A stretch of 64,000 nucleotides of DNA from Synechococcales cyanobacterium GL140_1_metabinner_5_sub (GTDB lineage: Bacteria; Cyanobacteriota; Cyanobacteriia; Cyanobacteriales; Chamaesiphonaceae), in assembly GCA_025359065.1 (NCBI GenBank), contig JANYHM010000098.1, positions 1 to 64,000 on the forward strand, in the 5' to 3' direction. Below are positions 6,329-15,371 of this stretch, piece by piece (position 1 is the stretch's first letter; each line of letters begins with the position of its first letter). The position numbers were made by a program, and so were the translations under genes. Below the pieces are notes generated by a model that was not told the DNA's origin, did not search any database, and saw nothing but the letters and a program-made list of their open reading frames with translations.

Positions 6329-8053
6329 ATGAGTACACGTTTACCAAGTAAAGCTGGTTCATCCCATGGCGGTGTTCGTGGCGCAGATTTTGATCGCCGC
6401 TCTTCCCAGTCCGAAGGGAAGTTTGGACGTATTTTCCGCAGTTTGCCATCTGCCGTATGGTCTGAAGACGCGTTAAGAGATTTAGCTGGAGCTTGCAAAG
6501 ATCAGAAAGAAAATCGCATGTCAGCAGAGCCAGAAAGGTCTGATATAAATCCTTCATTGCCTAAAGCACCTCCTGAAGATGGCAATAAAAGCCGCTTACA
6601 TGATGACGAGGAAAACAAAGGCATTGATGCGGGATATACCTACCTCGGACAGTTTATCGATCATGATATTACCTTCGATCCTGCAAGTAGCCTACAACAA
6701 CGCAACGATGTTGATGCTCTGGTAGATTTCAGAACTCCAGCACTAGATCTAGACTCAGTTTATGGCAGTGGTCCAGAAGACCAGCCCTACATGTATACAG
6801 CAGATGGTCGTAAGTTTCAATTGGGACGTGACCTGTTTGAAGGTAAGGAGGGTGATGTTATTGCCAAAGACTTACCGCGTTTTAATCGCCGTGCCTTAAT
6901 CGGGGATAAACGGAATGATGAAAATGTTATTGTCTCTCAACTACATTCAATATTTCTACAATTTCACAATCGACTGGCAGATGCTCATGAGACTTGGGAT
7001 TTTGCTGAGATTCAGCGACAAGTACGTTGGCATTATCAATATGTAGTTCTGAACGATTTTCTGCGAAAAATTACTTCTGTTGAAGTATATGAAAATGTTC
7101 TCCCACACTTAAGCAATAGAAGCTCAATTTTTGATCATCCTCCACGTTTACACTTTTACCATCCTAGCAATGAAGCTTTTATGCCTATTGAGTTTGCGGC
7201 GGCAGCTTACCGCTTTGGACATTCGATGGTGCGTCCAATTTATCGATTGAACACGAAACTAACTGGTGGTAACCAACCACCAGATCTAACATGTCCCAAT
7301 GAGATAGACAGGGGTATTGATGGTCGTCAATTTATTTTTGCGGGACTGAAAGATCGTGGTTTGAACGGTTTTGATGAATTTCCTCAAGAGTGGGCAATTG
7401 ATTGGAATCTATTCTTTGATTTAACAGAAGATAAAGAGTCTCGCATAGCAAAGGATCGCACTCAACCTGCGTATAAAATTGATTCTTCCTTAGTAAATCC
7501 GTTAGCTTTTTTGCCCGAGTTTTCTCAAGTTGATAAGCAACCTCCTCTGGATAACGTCAAAAAGTTACAGCCAGATCCTCAACTTGACAGACAGAAAAGA
7601 CCAGTTATTAATAACTTGGCATTTCGCAACCTTTTACGTGGAATGTCTATGGGCTTACCTTCAGGACAAGATGTCGCAAGAGCAATGGGTTATGAACCAC
7701 TTCAAGACTCAGAACTTAAAGTTGGCAAGGCCATCAATAATGAAAAAGAAAAGATTAAATATGATGAGTTGCCAACCTTAGCATCCATCCATAAAGACTT
7801 CATAGGGAAAGCTCCGCTTTGGTACTACATCTTGGCTGAGGCTGCTCATGACTGGCAAATGAATGGCGGAACAACTGAAACATCTACAAGCCTTGGCAAG
7901 GTGGGTAGCCGTATTGTCTTAGAAACACTGGTAGGACTGTTGCTATATGATAGTCATTCCTTTCTGCGTCAAGCGCCTGCCTGGAAACCAGAAATTGGGA
8001 AAAAGGAAAATTTTGACATGCCTGATTTTATCAAATACGCCTTAGGGAAATAG
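6329..8053 (+). CDS. animal-type haem peroxidase family protein
   Basis: The 574-residue protein belongs to the peroxidase-cyclooxygenase (myeloperoxidase-like) superfamily. Visible signatures are GQFIDHDIT at 107-115, which supplies the distal His and the haem-linking Asp; LDLDSVYGSG, the calcium/structural loop; the helix SQLHSIFLQFHNRLAD; and FGHSMVRP around 293, which carries the proximal haem His. Family members oxidise halides or organic substrates with peroxide. There is no signal peptide, and the length equals a bare catalytic domain without RTX repeats, unlike the long secreted bacterial peroxidases. The start has a good SD (AAGGAA) eight bases upstream. It stands alone, so its substrate cannot be inferred. 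Confidence 0.85.
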   Translation: MSTRLPSKAGSSHGGVRGADFDRRSSQSEGKFGRIFRSLPSAVWSEDALRDLAGACKDQKENRMSAEPERSDINPSLPKAPPEDGNKSRLHDDEENKGIDAGYTYLGQFIDHDITFDPASSLQQRNDVDALVDFRTPALDLDSVYGSGPEDQPYMYTADGRKFQLGRDLFEGKEGDVIAKDLPRFNRRALIGDKRNDENVIVSQLHSIFLQFHNRLADAHETWDFAEIQRQVRWHYQYVVLNDFLRKITSVEVYENVLPHLSNRSSIFDHPPRLHFYHPSNEAFMPIEFAAAAYRFGHSMVRPIYRLNTKLTGGNQPPDLTCPNEIDRGIDGRQFIFAGLKDRGLNGFDEFPQEWAIDWNLFFDLTEDKESRIAKDRTQPAYKIDSSLVNPLAFLPEFSQVDKQPPLDNVKKLQPDPQLDRQKRPVINNLAFRNLLRGMSMGLPSGQDVARAMGYEPLQDSELKVGKAINNEKEKIKYDELPTLASIHKDFIGKAPLWYYILAEAAHDWQMNGGTTETSTSLGKVGSRIVLETLVGLLLYDSHSFLRQAPAWKPEIGKKENFDMPDFIKYALGK

Positions 8054-8151
8054 TGATATCCATTTTCTATTCGATTGTCTAAGGTTTTCTCTATGTGCAT
8101 GGGTCAAGCGTAAAAATTTAATTAGTTACGCTTGGCTTACTCTCTTTTCAC

Positions 8152-8233
8152 CGTAAGAATATAGATAGAATGTCAGATTGAAAGCTTACTCAGAACCAAA
8201 AATAATTCATATTCTTTTAGCGGGAAGGGAGTA
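8152..8233. repeat. dispersed 82-bp repeat, copy A
   Basis: About 82 bases here match 16733-16814 with roughly nine of ten positions identical, in the same orientation. Both contain GATAGAATGTCAG and CATATTCTTTTAGCGG. This copy lies between the convergent peroxidase and M48 genes. No coding frame is evident. Confidence 0.7.
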
Positions 8234-8345
8234 TGGTGAAAATTATTCGCTGAGAAAATTAGTTATTAAGATCACTTCGACATACAACTTTTGAACTAAT
8301 GAGTGTTCCAGAAGAGGAATGTGATTTAGATTGACTGAATTATAT

Positions 8346-9329
8346 CTACTTAGAGTCGTCGCTATCGCGCCAGCGACCAATTTCTCTTTGTAGCTCTTCG
8401 ATTTGGCGCTGTAGCCGATCGACTTCGCTTTCATTCTCAATATTTGATGGTGCTGGTGGAGCATCATTATTTACTTCTACCGAGGTGCGAGGGTAGTTAC
8501 CTTGACGAACAGAGGCATATTCTGGGGACTCTGACCATTCTTGTAGATACTTGACCCGATCTACCGCAAAAGGATGGCTCATCATAGTGCCGCCAACTCC
8601 GGTATACATCAACACTTTATACATTTGGTTCAAATTATCGTTATCTAGATTATGAAAGTCTTTAGATTGCTGAATAAATTCTTGAAGGCTACATTCATTC
8701 ATGTATTTTTTGCTACCACCAGATAGCTTCATCATGGTGCGAAACACCACATTGACATCATCTATGACCAATAAAGCTGCTCGATCGGATGACAATTCGG
8801 CTTTTCTTCGCCATTCATAAAAAGCAAACACTAAGCCACTGCTGATAATATTGCCCACTCCAAAAGTCCATTGCCCCAAGGTCGAGATAATGCTCATTGC
8901 CCACATGGCCATTTGGATAAGCAGGGTGTGGCCACATTTGATGTGGCCGAGTTCGTGGGCAATAACAGTGCGCAGCTCTTGTTCGTCGAGTAAATCTAAT
9001 AATCCGGTGTTCAAAACGATGTAAGGAAACTCTTGACCCAAGGAATAAGCATTTACTTGGGGGTTTTGACTAATGAACAGGGTTGGTTCAGGAGAAATGT
9101 CGAGGTCGCGGACACATTCGCGGAAGATGCCGTAGATGGTGGAATATTGACGAGGGCCTGCTTGGATGCTGCTGCCTTTGAGGGAGATGATTTGGGGGCG
9201 TTCGTAGAGAAACTCGACGAATTTGCGGGCAACAAGGTCAAAGCCTGGGACGCTGCGCAGGGTGTTTTCGGCTTCTCGATCGAGTGGATGACGAAAGGCT
9301 TCGCTGGTGATGCCGGGGTAAGTGGCCAT
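8346..9329 (-). CDS. M48-family zinc metalloprotease
   Basis: The zinc-binding HELGH is at 125-129 and the third ligand is the Glu of AELSSDRA near 178, which is the M48 (Ste24/HtpX/LoiP) arrangement. A hydrophobic pair around 138-172 suggests membrane attachment next to the active site. The C-terminus (about 300-327) is a short charged coiled coil (RLQRQIEELQREI). In the family the enzyme degrades or trims membrane or stress-damaged proteins. Length (327) is normal for the cyanobacterial form. It is convergent with the peroxidase gene and appears monocistronic. Confidence 0.85.
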   Translation of the reverse strand: MATYPGITSEAFRHPLDREAENTLRSVPGFDLVARKFVEFLYERPQIISLKGSSIQAGPRQYSTIYGIFRECVRDLDISPEPTLFISQNPQVNAYSLGQEFPYIVLNTGLLDLLDEQELRTVIAHELGHIKCGHTLLIQMAMWAMSIISTLGQWTFGVGNIISSGLVFAFYEWRRKAELSSDRAALLVIDDVNVVFRTMMKLSGGSKKYMNECSLQEFIQQSKDFHNLDNDNLNQMYKVLMYTGVGGTMMSHPFAVDRVKYLQEWSESPEYASVRQGNYPRTSVEVNNDAPPAPSNIENESEVDRLQRQIEELQREIGRWRDSDDSK

Positions 9330-9521
9330 AATGGATGCTTTCTAAATTTTCTCCATAATAGATTAGGTTCTACTGAACGGCCACTTTCTGGGCATTACTT
9401 ACGTTTCTTAGTGAGATAGTTGGTCGAGAGACTCAATCTGCCGAGAAGGCAGTCATCTTTCTGTGCCTAGTTACCCATCAAACACTTACAATGTCAGAAG
9501 CTCAAATGTCATACGTCGCCA

Positions 9522-9887
9522 ATGCTAGACCATCTTTCTATCTATATTAGCGATCTTGATCGCTCTATGAATTTTTACGATCAGGTGCTCGGTGCCCTGG
9601 GGGTTCAGCGCTCTTTTGCTATTCCTGGCATTGCCGCCTATGGACAAATGTTCTTTTGGTTATATGCAGGCAAAAGTGAAGGTGAACCAGTTCTAACCCG
9701 TCAACATCTGGCATTTAAAGCTAACGATCGAGCGGCGGTGGATGCTTTCTATCAGGCTGCTTTAGCTCACGGTGGTAAAGATAATGGCGCACCGGGCATC
9801 AGGAGTAACTATCATCCCAATTACTATGCGGCTTACGTCATCGATCCGGATGGTCATAAACTAGAAGCAGTTTGTCATCAACAGTGA
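9522..9887 (+). CDS. VOC (glyoxalase/bleomycin-resistance) superfamily protein
   Basis: This 121-residue protein shows the paired beta-alpha-beta-beta-beta layout of the vicinal oxygen chelate fold. It opens LDHLSIYISDLDRSMNFYDQVL, has a central QHLAFKANDR strand, and ends YVIDPDGHKLEAVCH. His and Glu residues in HL, HLAF and LEAV are placed as metal ligands in the family. Members include small glyoxalase-like lyases and dioxygenases, and the substrate cannot be told from sequence. Only one fold unit pair is present, so it should act as a dimer. Confidence 0.8.
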   Translation: MLDHLSIYISDLDRSMNFYDQVLGALGVQRSFAIPGIAAYGQMFFWLYAGKSEGEPVLTRQHLAFKANDRAAVDAFYQAALAHGGKDNGAPGIRSNYHPNYYAAYVIDPDGHKLEAVCHQQ

Positions 9888-9951
9888 GTATTCGATATTT
9901 TAAAATTCTCCAGAAATTACATATATCGAATTGACGCATCATTTCACCTAC

Positions 9952-10075
9952 CAATACTCTGGACAGTTTTTGGACACCAATGACAGAATAGGGGTTTCAG
10001 CCTTCAGTTAGCATGAAACGACCAATGAGAAATCAAGGGTTTCAGATGCCATCTGAAAAATTGTCCGGACTGTTG
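9952..10075. repeat. possible 124-bp MITE-like element with imperfect inverted ends
   Basis: Twenty-base ends (9952-9971 and 10056-10075) are inverted copies at about 15 of 20 positions, sharing the TCTGGACA / TGTCCGGA core. The 80-base interior carries no gene but has two GGGTTTCAG words. It lies in the 344-base gap before the Hsp70 operon. A short minor frame follows (to about 10162) with no start of quality. Element status is a guess from structure alone. Confidence 0.3.
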
Positions 10076-10231
10076 TCTTACTCGATCTGGATAAAGATGA
10101 GCCGTTTATCTGGATGGAGGATGTCAAAGGTGGCCAGAAATGGCTGGTTGTTGCAGAATGATATGGTAGCTTAGCCGATACTGCCTATGTAGGAAGGCTG
10201 ACGAACGTTCATTCAGGAGCAGAGATTTTTT

Positions 10232-12427
10232 ATGGGCAGCGTAGTGGGTATTGATCTAGGAACCACCAACTCCGTCGCGGCTTTTCGCTTTGGTGAACTG
10301 TTGCTTGTAACCGCAGCAGATAATAAATTGCCCGATCGACATTTAACGCCCTCGATCGTTGCTTGGCAAAATGGCACCTTAGTCGCCGGACAAGCCGCCC
10401 AAAACCAACTCCGCGCTGAACCTCATAACGTCGTCACCACCATCAAAAGATTAATGGGTCGAGGCGTTGGCGATGCCACTGTCCAGACCCAAATGAAACG
10501 CAGCGCCTATAAAATTAGCGCCGCCGATCACGGTACCGAAAACAGTTTGGTGGTAAAGCTAGCCGATCGAGAATTTGCCCCCGAAGAGATTGCCGCCGAA
10601 ATCCTGAAAAAAGTGATCGCCAACGCCAACGAGTTTCAGCAGCAGCAAGGACAAACGAGCACGATTACCGAAGCGGTGATCACCGTGCCAGCTTACTTCA
10701 ATGATCGACAGCGTCATGCCACCCAAATGGCCGCCATTAAGGCTGGCATTAAACCCCGCGAATTGTTGGCAGAACCAACTGCTGCGGCGATTTCTTATGG
10801 ATTTAAGCCCGGCGAAGACAGCGAAGTGAAAACCATCTTAGTCTATGACTTTGGTGGCGGTACCTTCGATGCTTCGCTAATTACCGCCAGCGGCAGTTGG
10901 TTTGCCGAATTGGGCAAAGCTGGAGACTTATGGCTGGGCGGTGAAAATATTGATCAGCAGTTGGCTGATTGGGCGTTAGATCAGATGGCCATCAAAGAAA
11001 ATCTTCCAGATCTGCCCCAAATAATTGCTGGGATGAGTGAAGATTTACAAATGCGCTTTGCAGTAGATTTAAAAGCTGCCGTAGAACGGGCGAAGATTGC
11101 CCTCAGCAGCACGCCTGCCGTCAGAATTGTGCCTGCTACACCCCTGTTTGATCCGATCGGGATGCCAATTTATCTAGATATTGAGCTGACTGTGGAGAAA
11201 TTCAATGAGTTGTTGCTGCCCTACATTCACAAAACCATCAAAATTTGTCATGAAGCAGTAAGCTGTGCCAACTGCACGATCGACATGGTAGACGCGGTGC
11301 TACTCGTGGGTGGCTCAGCGCAGATTCCCCTCGTACAGCAGCATTTGCGCCAAGAATTTGGGGCAGAGCGGGTGGTGCTTCATCCCCGTCCAATGTACGC
11401 GATCGCCGAAGGAGCGGCGATCGTGGCGGCGGGACTGACCGAAAAAGTTTGTACTGTTTCCCGAGATTACTTCATTAAGCTAGCTTCTGGCCTAGAAAAA
11501 GTGATTTCACGGGGAGATGCTTTGCCCTACAGTGGAATGCAGACTTTCCGCACAGTGGCTGAAGATCAGCGATTGATTAACTTTGCTTTCTTTAACCGCG
11601 ATGAAAGTAATCAAGTCGATGAACCAGTAGGAGAGATGTGGTTATCTTTGGGCAAGTTTTATCCTGTAGGCACCGAAGTAACGGTGGTCTTAGAACTAGA
11701 TGAACAAACCAGCAGCCTGCAATTCTCGGCCTTTTTGCGCCAAGATCCCAGCGTGCGGGTGAGCAGCTCTTTTTCTCGGGGGCGTGCCGATGAAAAAATT
11801 TATCGCCAGATCGCCGAAATCATTGCCGATTCTAACGAGCAGAGCTTAGATCAGAACGAAATGCAGGAGCTGAATCGCCAGATTGCCCCGATCGTAGAAA
11901 CTGCTAACCAAACCATTGATCCATTAACCGGTAAAGAGCGTCCCGACCTGTTCCAAAGAGCCGCCGAAGCCCTCAACAAACTAAAGCGCGATGCTACTGC
12001 TGAGCGCCGCAGAGCCGAAAACTGGGCGAGCTACTGCAACTATTTGGTAGCTGTTTATGGTTTCTTGATGTCTCAAGAGCAGATCGATCGATTTAATGCG
12101 TTGGGTCTACAAATTCGGGAGGCGCTAGCTCGGGATGATGCTTCCCAAATGGAAGTGGGCTGTGAAGCAGCGAAGCGGGAAAACCAGGTCACTCCCGAAT
12201 GGGTACAGCGCCTGCGCTACATTGATATCGCCATGTACAATGTGCGCCAAGTTAAACCAGCTAAAGCCCAATCAATGGAGCGAGAGCATGACAAACTAAT
12301 GATGGCTTTGCGCATGAATGATCTGGCTACCGCTGAGCAGCTTTGGTATGCCCAGCAAATTGAGGCTAATCACTGGATTGATGAAGAAGCTCCAGCAGCT
12401 ACAATCAATACGGGGATTCAAAGATGA
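10232..12427 (+). CDS. Hsp70-family chaperone, DnaK-like with divergent C-terminus
   Basis: The ATPase domain is clear: phosphate-1 loop GIDLGTTNS (6-14), phosphate-2 DFGGGTFDASL (about 206) and adenosine motif LLVGGSAQIP (about 359). The substrate-binding part is short and unlike DnaK, and the last 200 residues are helical and charged. The total of 731 residues exceeds a normal DnaK, and the EEVD-like end is missing. It is the first gene of a five-gene operon whose stop and start codons overlap (ATGA), ending in a GrpE-like factor, so it probably has dedicated co-factors. This is not the housekeeping dnaK. An SD is weak (CAGAG). Client unknown. Confidence 0.85.
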   Translation: MGSVVGIDLGTTNSVAAFRFGELLLVTAADNKLPDRHLTPSIVAWQNGTLVAGQAAQNQLRAEPHNVVTTIKRLMGRGVGDATVQTQMKRSAYKISAADHGTENSLVVKLADREFAPEEIAAEILKKVIANANEFQQQQGQTSTITEAVITVPAYFNDRQRHATQMAAIKAGIKPRELLAEPTAAAISYGFKPGEDSEVKTILVYDFGGGTFDASLITASGSWFAELGKAGDLWLGGENIDQQLADWALDQMAIKENLPDLPQIIAGMSEDLQMRFAVDLKAAVERAKIALSSTPAVRIVPATPLFDPIGMPIYLDIELTVEKFNELLLPYIHKTIKICHEAVSCANCTIDMVDAVLLVGGSAQIPLVQQHLRQEFGAERVVLHPRPMYAIAEGAAIVAAGLTEKVCTVSRDYFIKLASGLEKVISRGDALPYSGMQTFRTVAEDQRLINFAFFNRDESNQVDEPVGEMWLSLGKFYPVGTEVTVVLELDEQTSSLQFSAFLRQDPSVRVSSSFSRGRADEKIYRQIAEIIADSNEQSLDQNEMQELNRQIAPIVETANQTIDPLTGKERPDLFQRAAEALNKLKRDATAERRRAENWASYCNYLVAVYGFLMSQEQIDRFNALGLQIREALARDDASQMEVGCEAAKRENQVTPEWVQRLRYIDIAMYNVRQVKPAKAQSMEREHDKLMMALRMNDLATAEQLWYAQQIEANHWIDEEAPAATINTGIQR

Positions 12428-12633
12428 GCGAACAATTGACTTGTCCGACCTGCCAGCGCACTCAAATTACTACTGCTAATTGCCCCAACTGCGAAACTGA
12501 TTTGGCGATTTTGCACCTGTTGGCAAATTTATCGCCAGTTGAAACAGGCTGGGATTACCAGTTACGATTGATTATCTTAAGTATCATCAGCTCATTTATC
12601 AGTGGGCTGGTAGCTGCTAAATTTTTCCTATGA
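12424..12633 (+). CDS. small zinc-ribbon membrane protein of the Hsp70 operon
   Basis: This 69-residue protein has two CPxC pairs (CPTC at 7-10 and CPNC at about 20-23) that form a zinc ribbon, then a short linker and one hydrophobic helix (about 47-69) at the very C-terminus. That makes it a tail-anchored ribbon facing the cytoplasm. Its ATG overlaps the Hsp70 stop by four bases and its own stop overlaps the next start by four, so translation is coupled. DnaJ proteins carry zinc ribbons that hold clients. A similar adaptor or membrane-tether role is an inference from context. Confidence 0.75.
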   Translation: MSEQLTCPTCQRTQITTANCPNCETDLAILHLLANLSPVETGWDYQLRLIILSIISSFISGLVAAKFFL

Positions 12634-14291
12634 CTGCCAGCACTTTTGATCGATGGTTAGAATCTCTCCGCGCTGCCCCCTTATTTGGATTGGGTCGCAG
12701 GTTTATGGCAGATCGCGATCTGCTATTAGAGGCCGAGGGATTAGCCGCAGACTGCCAGTTCGATCGGGCTTTGAATGTGGCCAAGCAGCTTATTATTAGT
12801 CTCAAAGAACCAGTGACTTTATGGCAATATCCTTGGCGACAGTGGCAAATTCGACCTTTGTTCGATCGCATTGACCCCCAAGTTATTCATTGGCGACAGG
12901 TGGTTGCTGATTATCAACAGGCTCTCCAAAATGCTCAGCAAATTGGATACCGTGATCTTGGGCGCGCTGAAACGATCGTGCGCCAAGCAATTAGTATATA
13001 TCCCCATCGCCAAGGGGCGGCGTTGCTCAAAGAAATTCAGCGGTTACAGCAGGGGCAAAAATGGTTTCGATTGGGTTTGGCCGCAGAGCTAACCGGCGAA
13101 ATAGCTACGGCTCGCTATCACTATCAAAATATTCAGGCCGAGTTTCCCAAGTTGCAAAAAACCTGTCAACAGCGCTTAACAGCCTTGGCGATTGCCGATC
13201 GCAATTGGGCAGAAGCCAGTAGCCTGAGCAAAGATCTGGGCGATAAGCTTTCTGCGCACTACAACGGACTGGCGCAGTATCAACTCAATCAAGATTTGCG
13301 TTTGACGGTGCTGCGCATAGTTCAACGTTATTTGGAAAACGGACAGTTAGAAGAAGCTTGGCAAGAAATTACCGAACATCTAGAAAATGTGCATAACGAT
13401 GATTTATTGCAAAGATTGATTAATGAATATATTGAGCCACAGTTTACAGCTATCCCCAAAGATTGGTCGGGTCGGTTTCAATTAGCTCAAAGTCGCTGGC
13501 TGCAAAAAGGTGGTAGAGGCACTCTCCATGACTGGGCGGTGGCCGCTTACTATCGTTTTTTGTCTGAACCAGATCGGCTAGATTGGCTGCAAGAGCTGTT
13601 GCCAATTTGGTTCACGGCCAGCATGAATACTAATCCTAATTTGCCCAATGCTCAAGTGATCGCCAGTCAAATTCGTGAGCTAGTATCTACTATGGTTGAT
13701 CAATTACCGGATGAAGATAATAAAAAAGATTTTCAATTGCAGTGGCAACGAGATATGACGGCGCTGAAATATCTTGGTACACCCCCCACCAGCGGGCTAC
13801 GGATCCAGGGCGTTTTTCTATCTCCCGGATTTTATGAGTTGTTTCAATCACAGATTAAAACAGTGCAGTTACCCGATAAAATTTGGGCGATGTTTTATAC
13901 CCCTTGGTGGCAGTCAGCGATCGCCTGTTTACAAGGCAACCCAGTACAGGCCATGTCTGTGAAACCAGCGATCAATCCTGAAGCGATCACTGGAGCGAGT
14001 AAGTTTGCTCAGCAGTTTGTGGCTTATCACGAGGGCTGCTATTATTTACAGTGCAAACCCGGTGGTTTCCCTCGCTGGCGAGAGGCTTTCCCGGTGTTAG
14101 AAGTAGCCAAAGAACAAATCCTGAAATCCCCAGAATGGTGCTCAAAGGTAGATCAGCTATGCGATGAGCACCACTCTTTGATTTGGGACGTATCTGATAA
14201 AAAAACTTTTTCTAGATATTGGTATAGTTTGTTGCACACCAATACAGCCCTGGAATTCATGAATTTTATGGCCAGTAGCGATGATTATTAG
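12630..14291 (+). CDS. large helical (TPR-like) protein of the Hsp70 operon, unknown function
   Basis: The 553 residues are mostly alpha-helical. Residues about 40-250 show repeated helix pairs of TPR spacing (for example ALNVAKQLI, ALQNAQQIG, AETIVRQAI, GRAEL-like units). No enzyme motif, signal peptide or membrane span is visible. The C-terminal third is less repetitive, with several Trp and Cys. Its ATG overlaps the preceding stop by four bases and the J-like gene begins two bases after its stop. A scaffold or client-adaptor role for the Hsp70 is inferred only from the operon. Confidence 0.75.
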   Translation: MTASTFDRWLESLRAAPLFGLGRRFMADRDLLLEAEGLAADCQFDRALNVAKQLIISLKEPVTLWQYPWRQWQIRPLFDRIDPQVIHWRQVVADYQQALQNAQQIGYRDLGRAETIVRQAISIYPHRQGAALLKEIQRLQQGQKWFRLGLAAELTGEIATARYHYQNIQAEFPKLQKTCQQRLTALAIADRNWAEASSLSKDLGDKLSAHYNGLAQYQLNQDLRLTVLRIVQRYLENGQLEEAWQEITEHLENVHNDDLLQRLINEYIEPQFTAIPKDWSGRFQLAQSRWLQKGGRGTLHDWAVAAYYRFLSEPDRLDWLQELLPIWFTASMNTNPNLPNAQVIASQIRELVSTMVDQLPDEDNKKDFQLQWQRDMTALKYLGTPPTSGLRIQGVFLSPGFYELFQSQIKTVQLPDKIWAMFYTPWWQSAIACLQGNPVQAMSVKPAINPEAITGASKFAQQFVAYHEGCYYLQCKPGGFPRWREAFPVLEVAKEQILKSPEWCSKVDQLCDEHHSLIWDVSDKKTFSRYWYSLLHTNTALEFMNFMASSDDY

Positions 14292-14293
14292 CG

Positions 14294-14668
14294 ATGTTTA
14301 ATCCCCACCCCTATGAAGTTTTAGCAGTAGAACCTACTGCCACAAACGCCGAGATTTTGCAGGCTTTTGCCAAGGCAATGCAGCGCAAGCAATATGCTCC
14401 AGACGTGTTGGCCAAAGCCCGCAAAGTGCTGATGGATCCAGCCGATCGCCCGCTGTTAGATTATCTGTGGGGTACCTGGCGCAAGCATACCGATGTACAA
14501 GAAGCTGATCTAACTTTGCTAGATACTTTGGATGCTGAGATTAACGTGCTTGATCGGGCAATTCAAAATTTGTTGATCGATGATTGCCTGACCAGGGAAT
14601 CTATGGCAATCGAAATCGCTGCTGCCGATCGATTGTTTGGCCAGAGTCTGCAAAACTTTTCTTATTAA
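14294..14668 (+). CDS. J-domain-like protein lacking the HPD motif
   Basis: The first 55 residues follow a J domain: NPHPYEVLAVEPTATNAEILQAFAKAM matches helix I and II (YEVLGV...A..EEIK.AYRK), and ARKVLMDPADRPLLDYL matches helix III-IV (..VLSDP..R..YD). The HPD that triggers Hsp70 ATP hydrolysis is absent, since helix II is followed by QRKQYAPDVL. It therefore cannot act as a normal J protein and may bind the Hsp70 or regulate it. The remaining 65 residues are helical without recognised domains. It sits between the helical protein and the GrpE-like gene. Confidence 0.7.
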   Translation: MFNPHPYEVLAVEPTATNAEILQAFAKAMQRKQYAPDVLAKARKVLMDPADRPLLDYLWGTWRKHTDVQEADLTLLDTLDAEINVLDRAIQNLLIDDCLTRESMAIEIAAADRLFGQSLQNFSY

Positions 14669-14673
14669 TTAAT

Positions 14674-15135
14674 ATGTATCAAATTACTGCCGATCAACGA
14701 GATGAAATCACTGCTTCATTTAATCGTCTAATTCAAGAAAATGCGGCTTTGCAAGCGAAGCTGCAACAGCAACAGACCGCGACAGCTAATGCTAACAATA
14801 GTTTGTTTCTAGAATTATTAGGAGTAGTGGATGCATTAGATTATCTCTGTGGCTATTTAGCCGAAAACCCCGAGCCACCAGCAGCTTTTCAGCAGCGTTT
14901 GCCAAATTCGCTGCGATCGATTGTCAGTAAATTGGAGGGGTCTTTGGCTGGTAGCGGTGTCAAGGCGATCGAGGTTCCTCTTAATACCCCGGCAGATTTT
15001 AATGTCTGTGCCGCTGTCAGCCGCGAAGTCCGCACTGATCTAGAACCTCAATCGGTAATCAAAGTCAGTCGGCGGGGTTTTACGGTAGGCGAAGCTGTGC
15101 TGCGATCGGCAGAAGTGGTTGTGGCAGCGGAATAG
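14674..15135 (+). CDS. GrpE-family nucleotide exchange factor
   Basis: The Met at 14674 is taken because it starts the coiled-coil region. An upstream in-frame start (14584) would overlap the preceding gene with an unlikely Cys/Arg-rich stretch. Residues 1-45 are a Gln-rich coiled coil (RLIQENAALQAKLQQQQ). Then follow the helix LELLGVVDALDYL and the C-terminal beta wing (VKAIEVPLNTP...VSRRGFTVGEAVLRSAEVVV) typical of GrpE, which resets Hsp70 by ADP release. The length of 153 is short for GrpE (about 190-240). Its place at the end of the operon makes the Hsp70 its likely partner. Confidence 0.8.
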   Translation: MYQITADQRDEITASFNRLIQENAALQAKLQQQQTATANANNSLFLELLGVVDALDYLCGYLAENPEPPAAFQQRLPNSLRSIVSKLEGSLAGSGVKAIEVPLNTPADFNVCAAVSREVRTDLEPQSVIKVSRRGFTVGEAVLRSAEVVVAAE

Positions 15136-15371
15136 CATCAGATGCCAAAGATATTTGATAGTTCAGAGGGGAACGAAGGTGCTAGAAAACCTGGGCTGGG
15201 CAAACTTTCCATCGGCTCACTTTTTTGGCCAAGAGTGATACGTACACTTCATTCTCCAGGTTCAGGAGCCTATCTCACCCTCTGTATAATACATTTCTTT
15301 AAAATATAGATTTCACATACCATGTGGGCTTTAAAATACTAACTTGAATATCCAAAAATAGGATTCGTTTC

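Noticed and set aside
10076-10162. Short frame with PFIWMEDVKG resembling a prolyl-oligopeptidase start
   Set aside because: Only about 25 residues, without start or continuation; chance similarity is likely.
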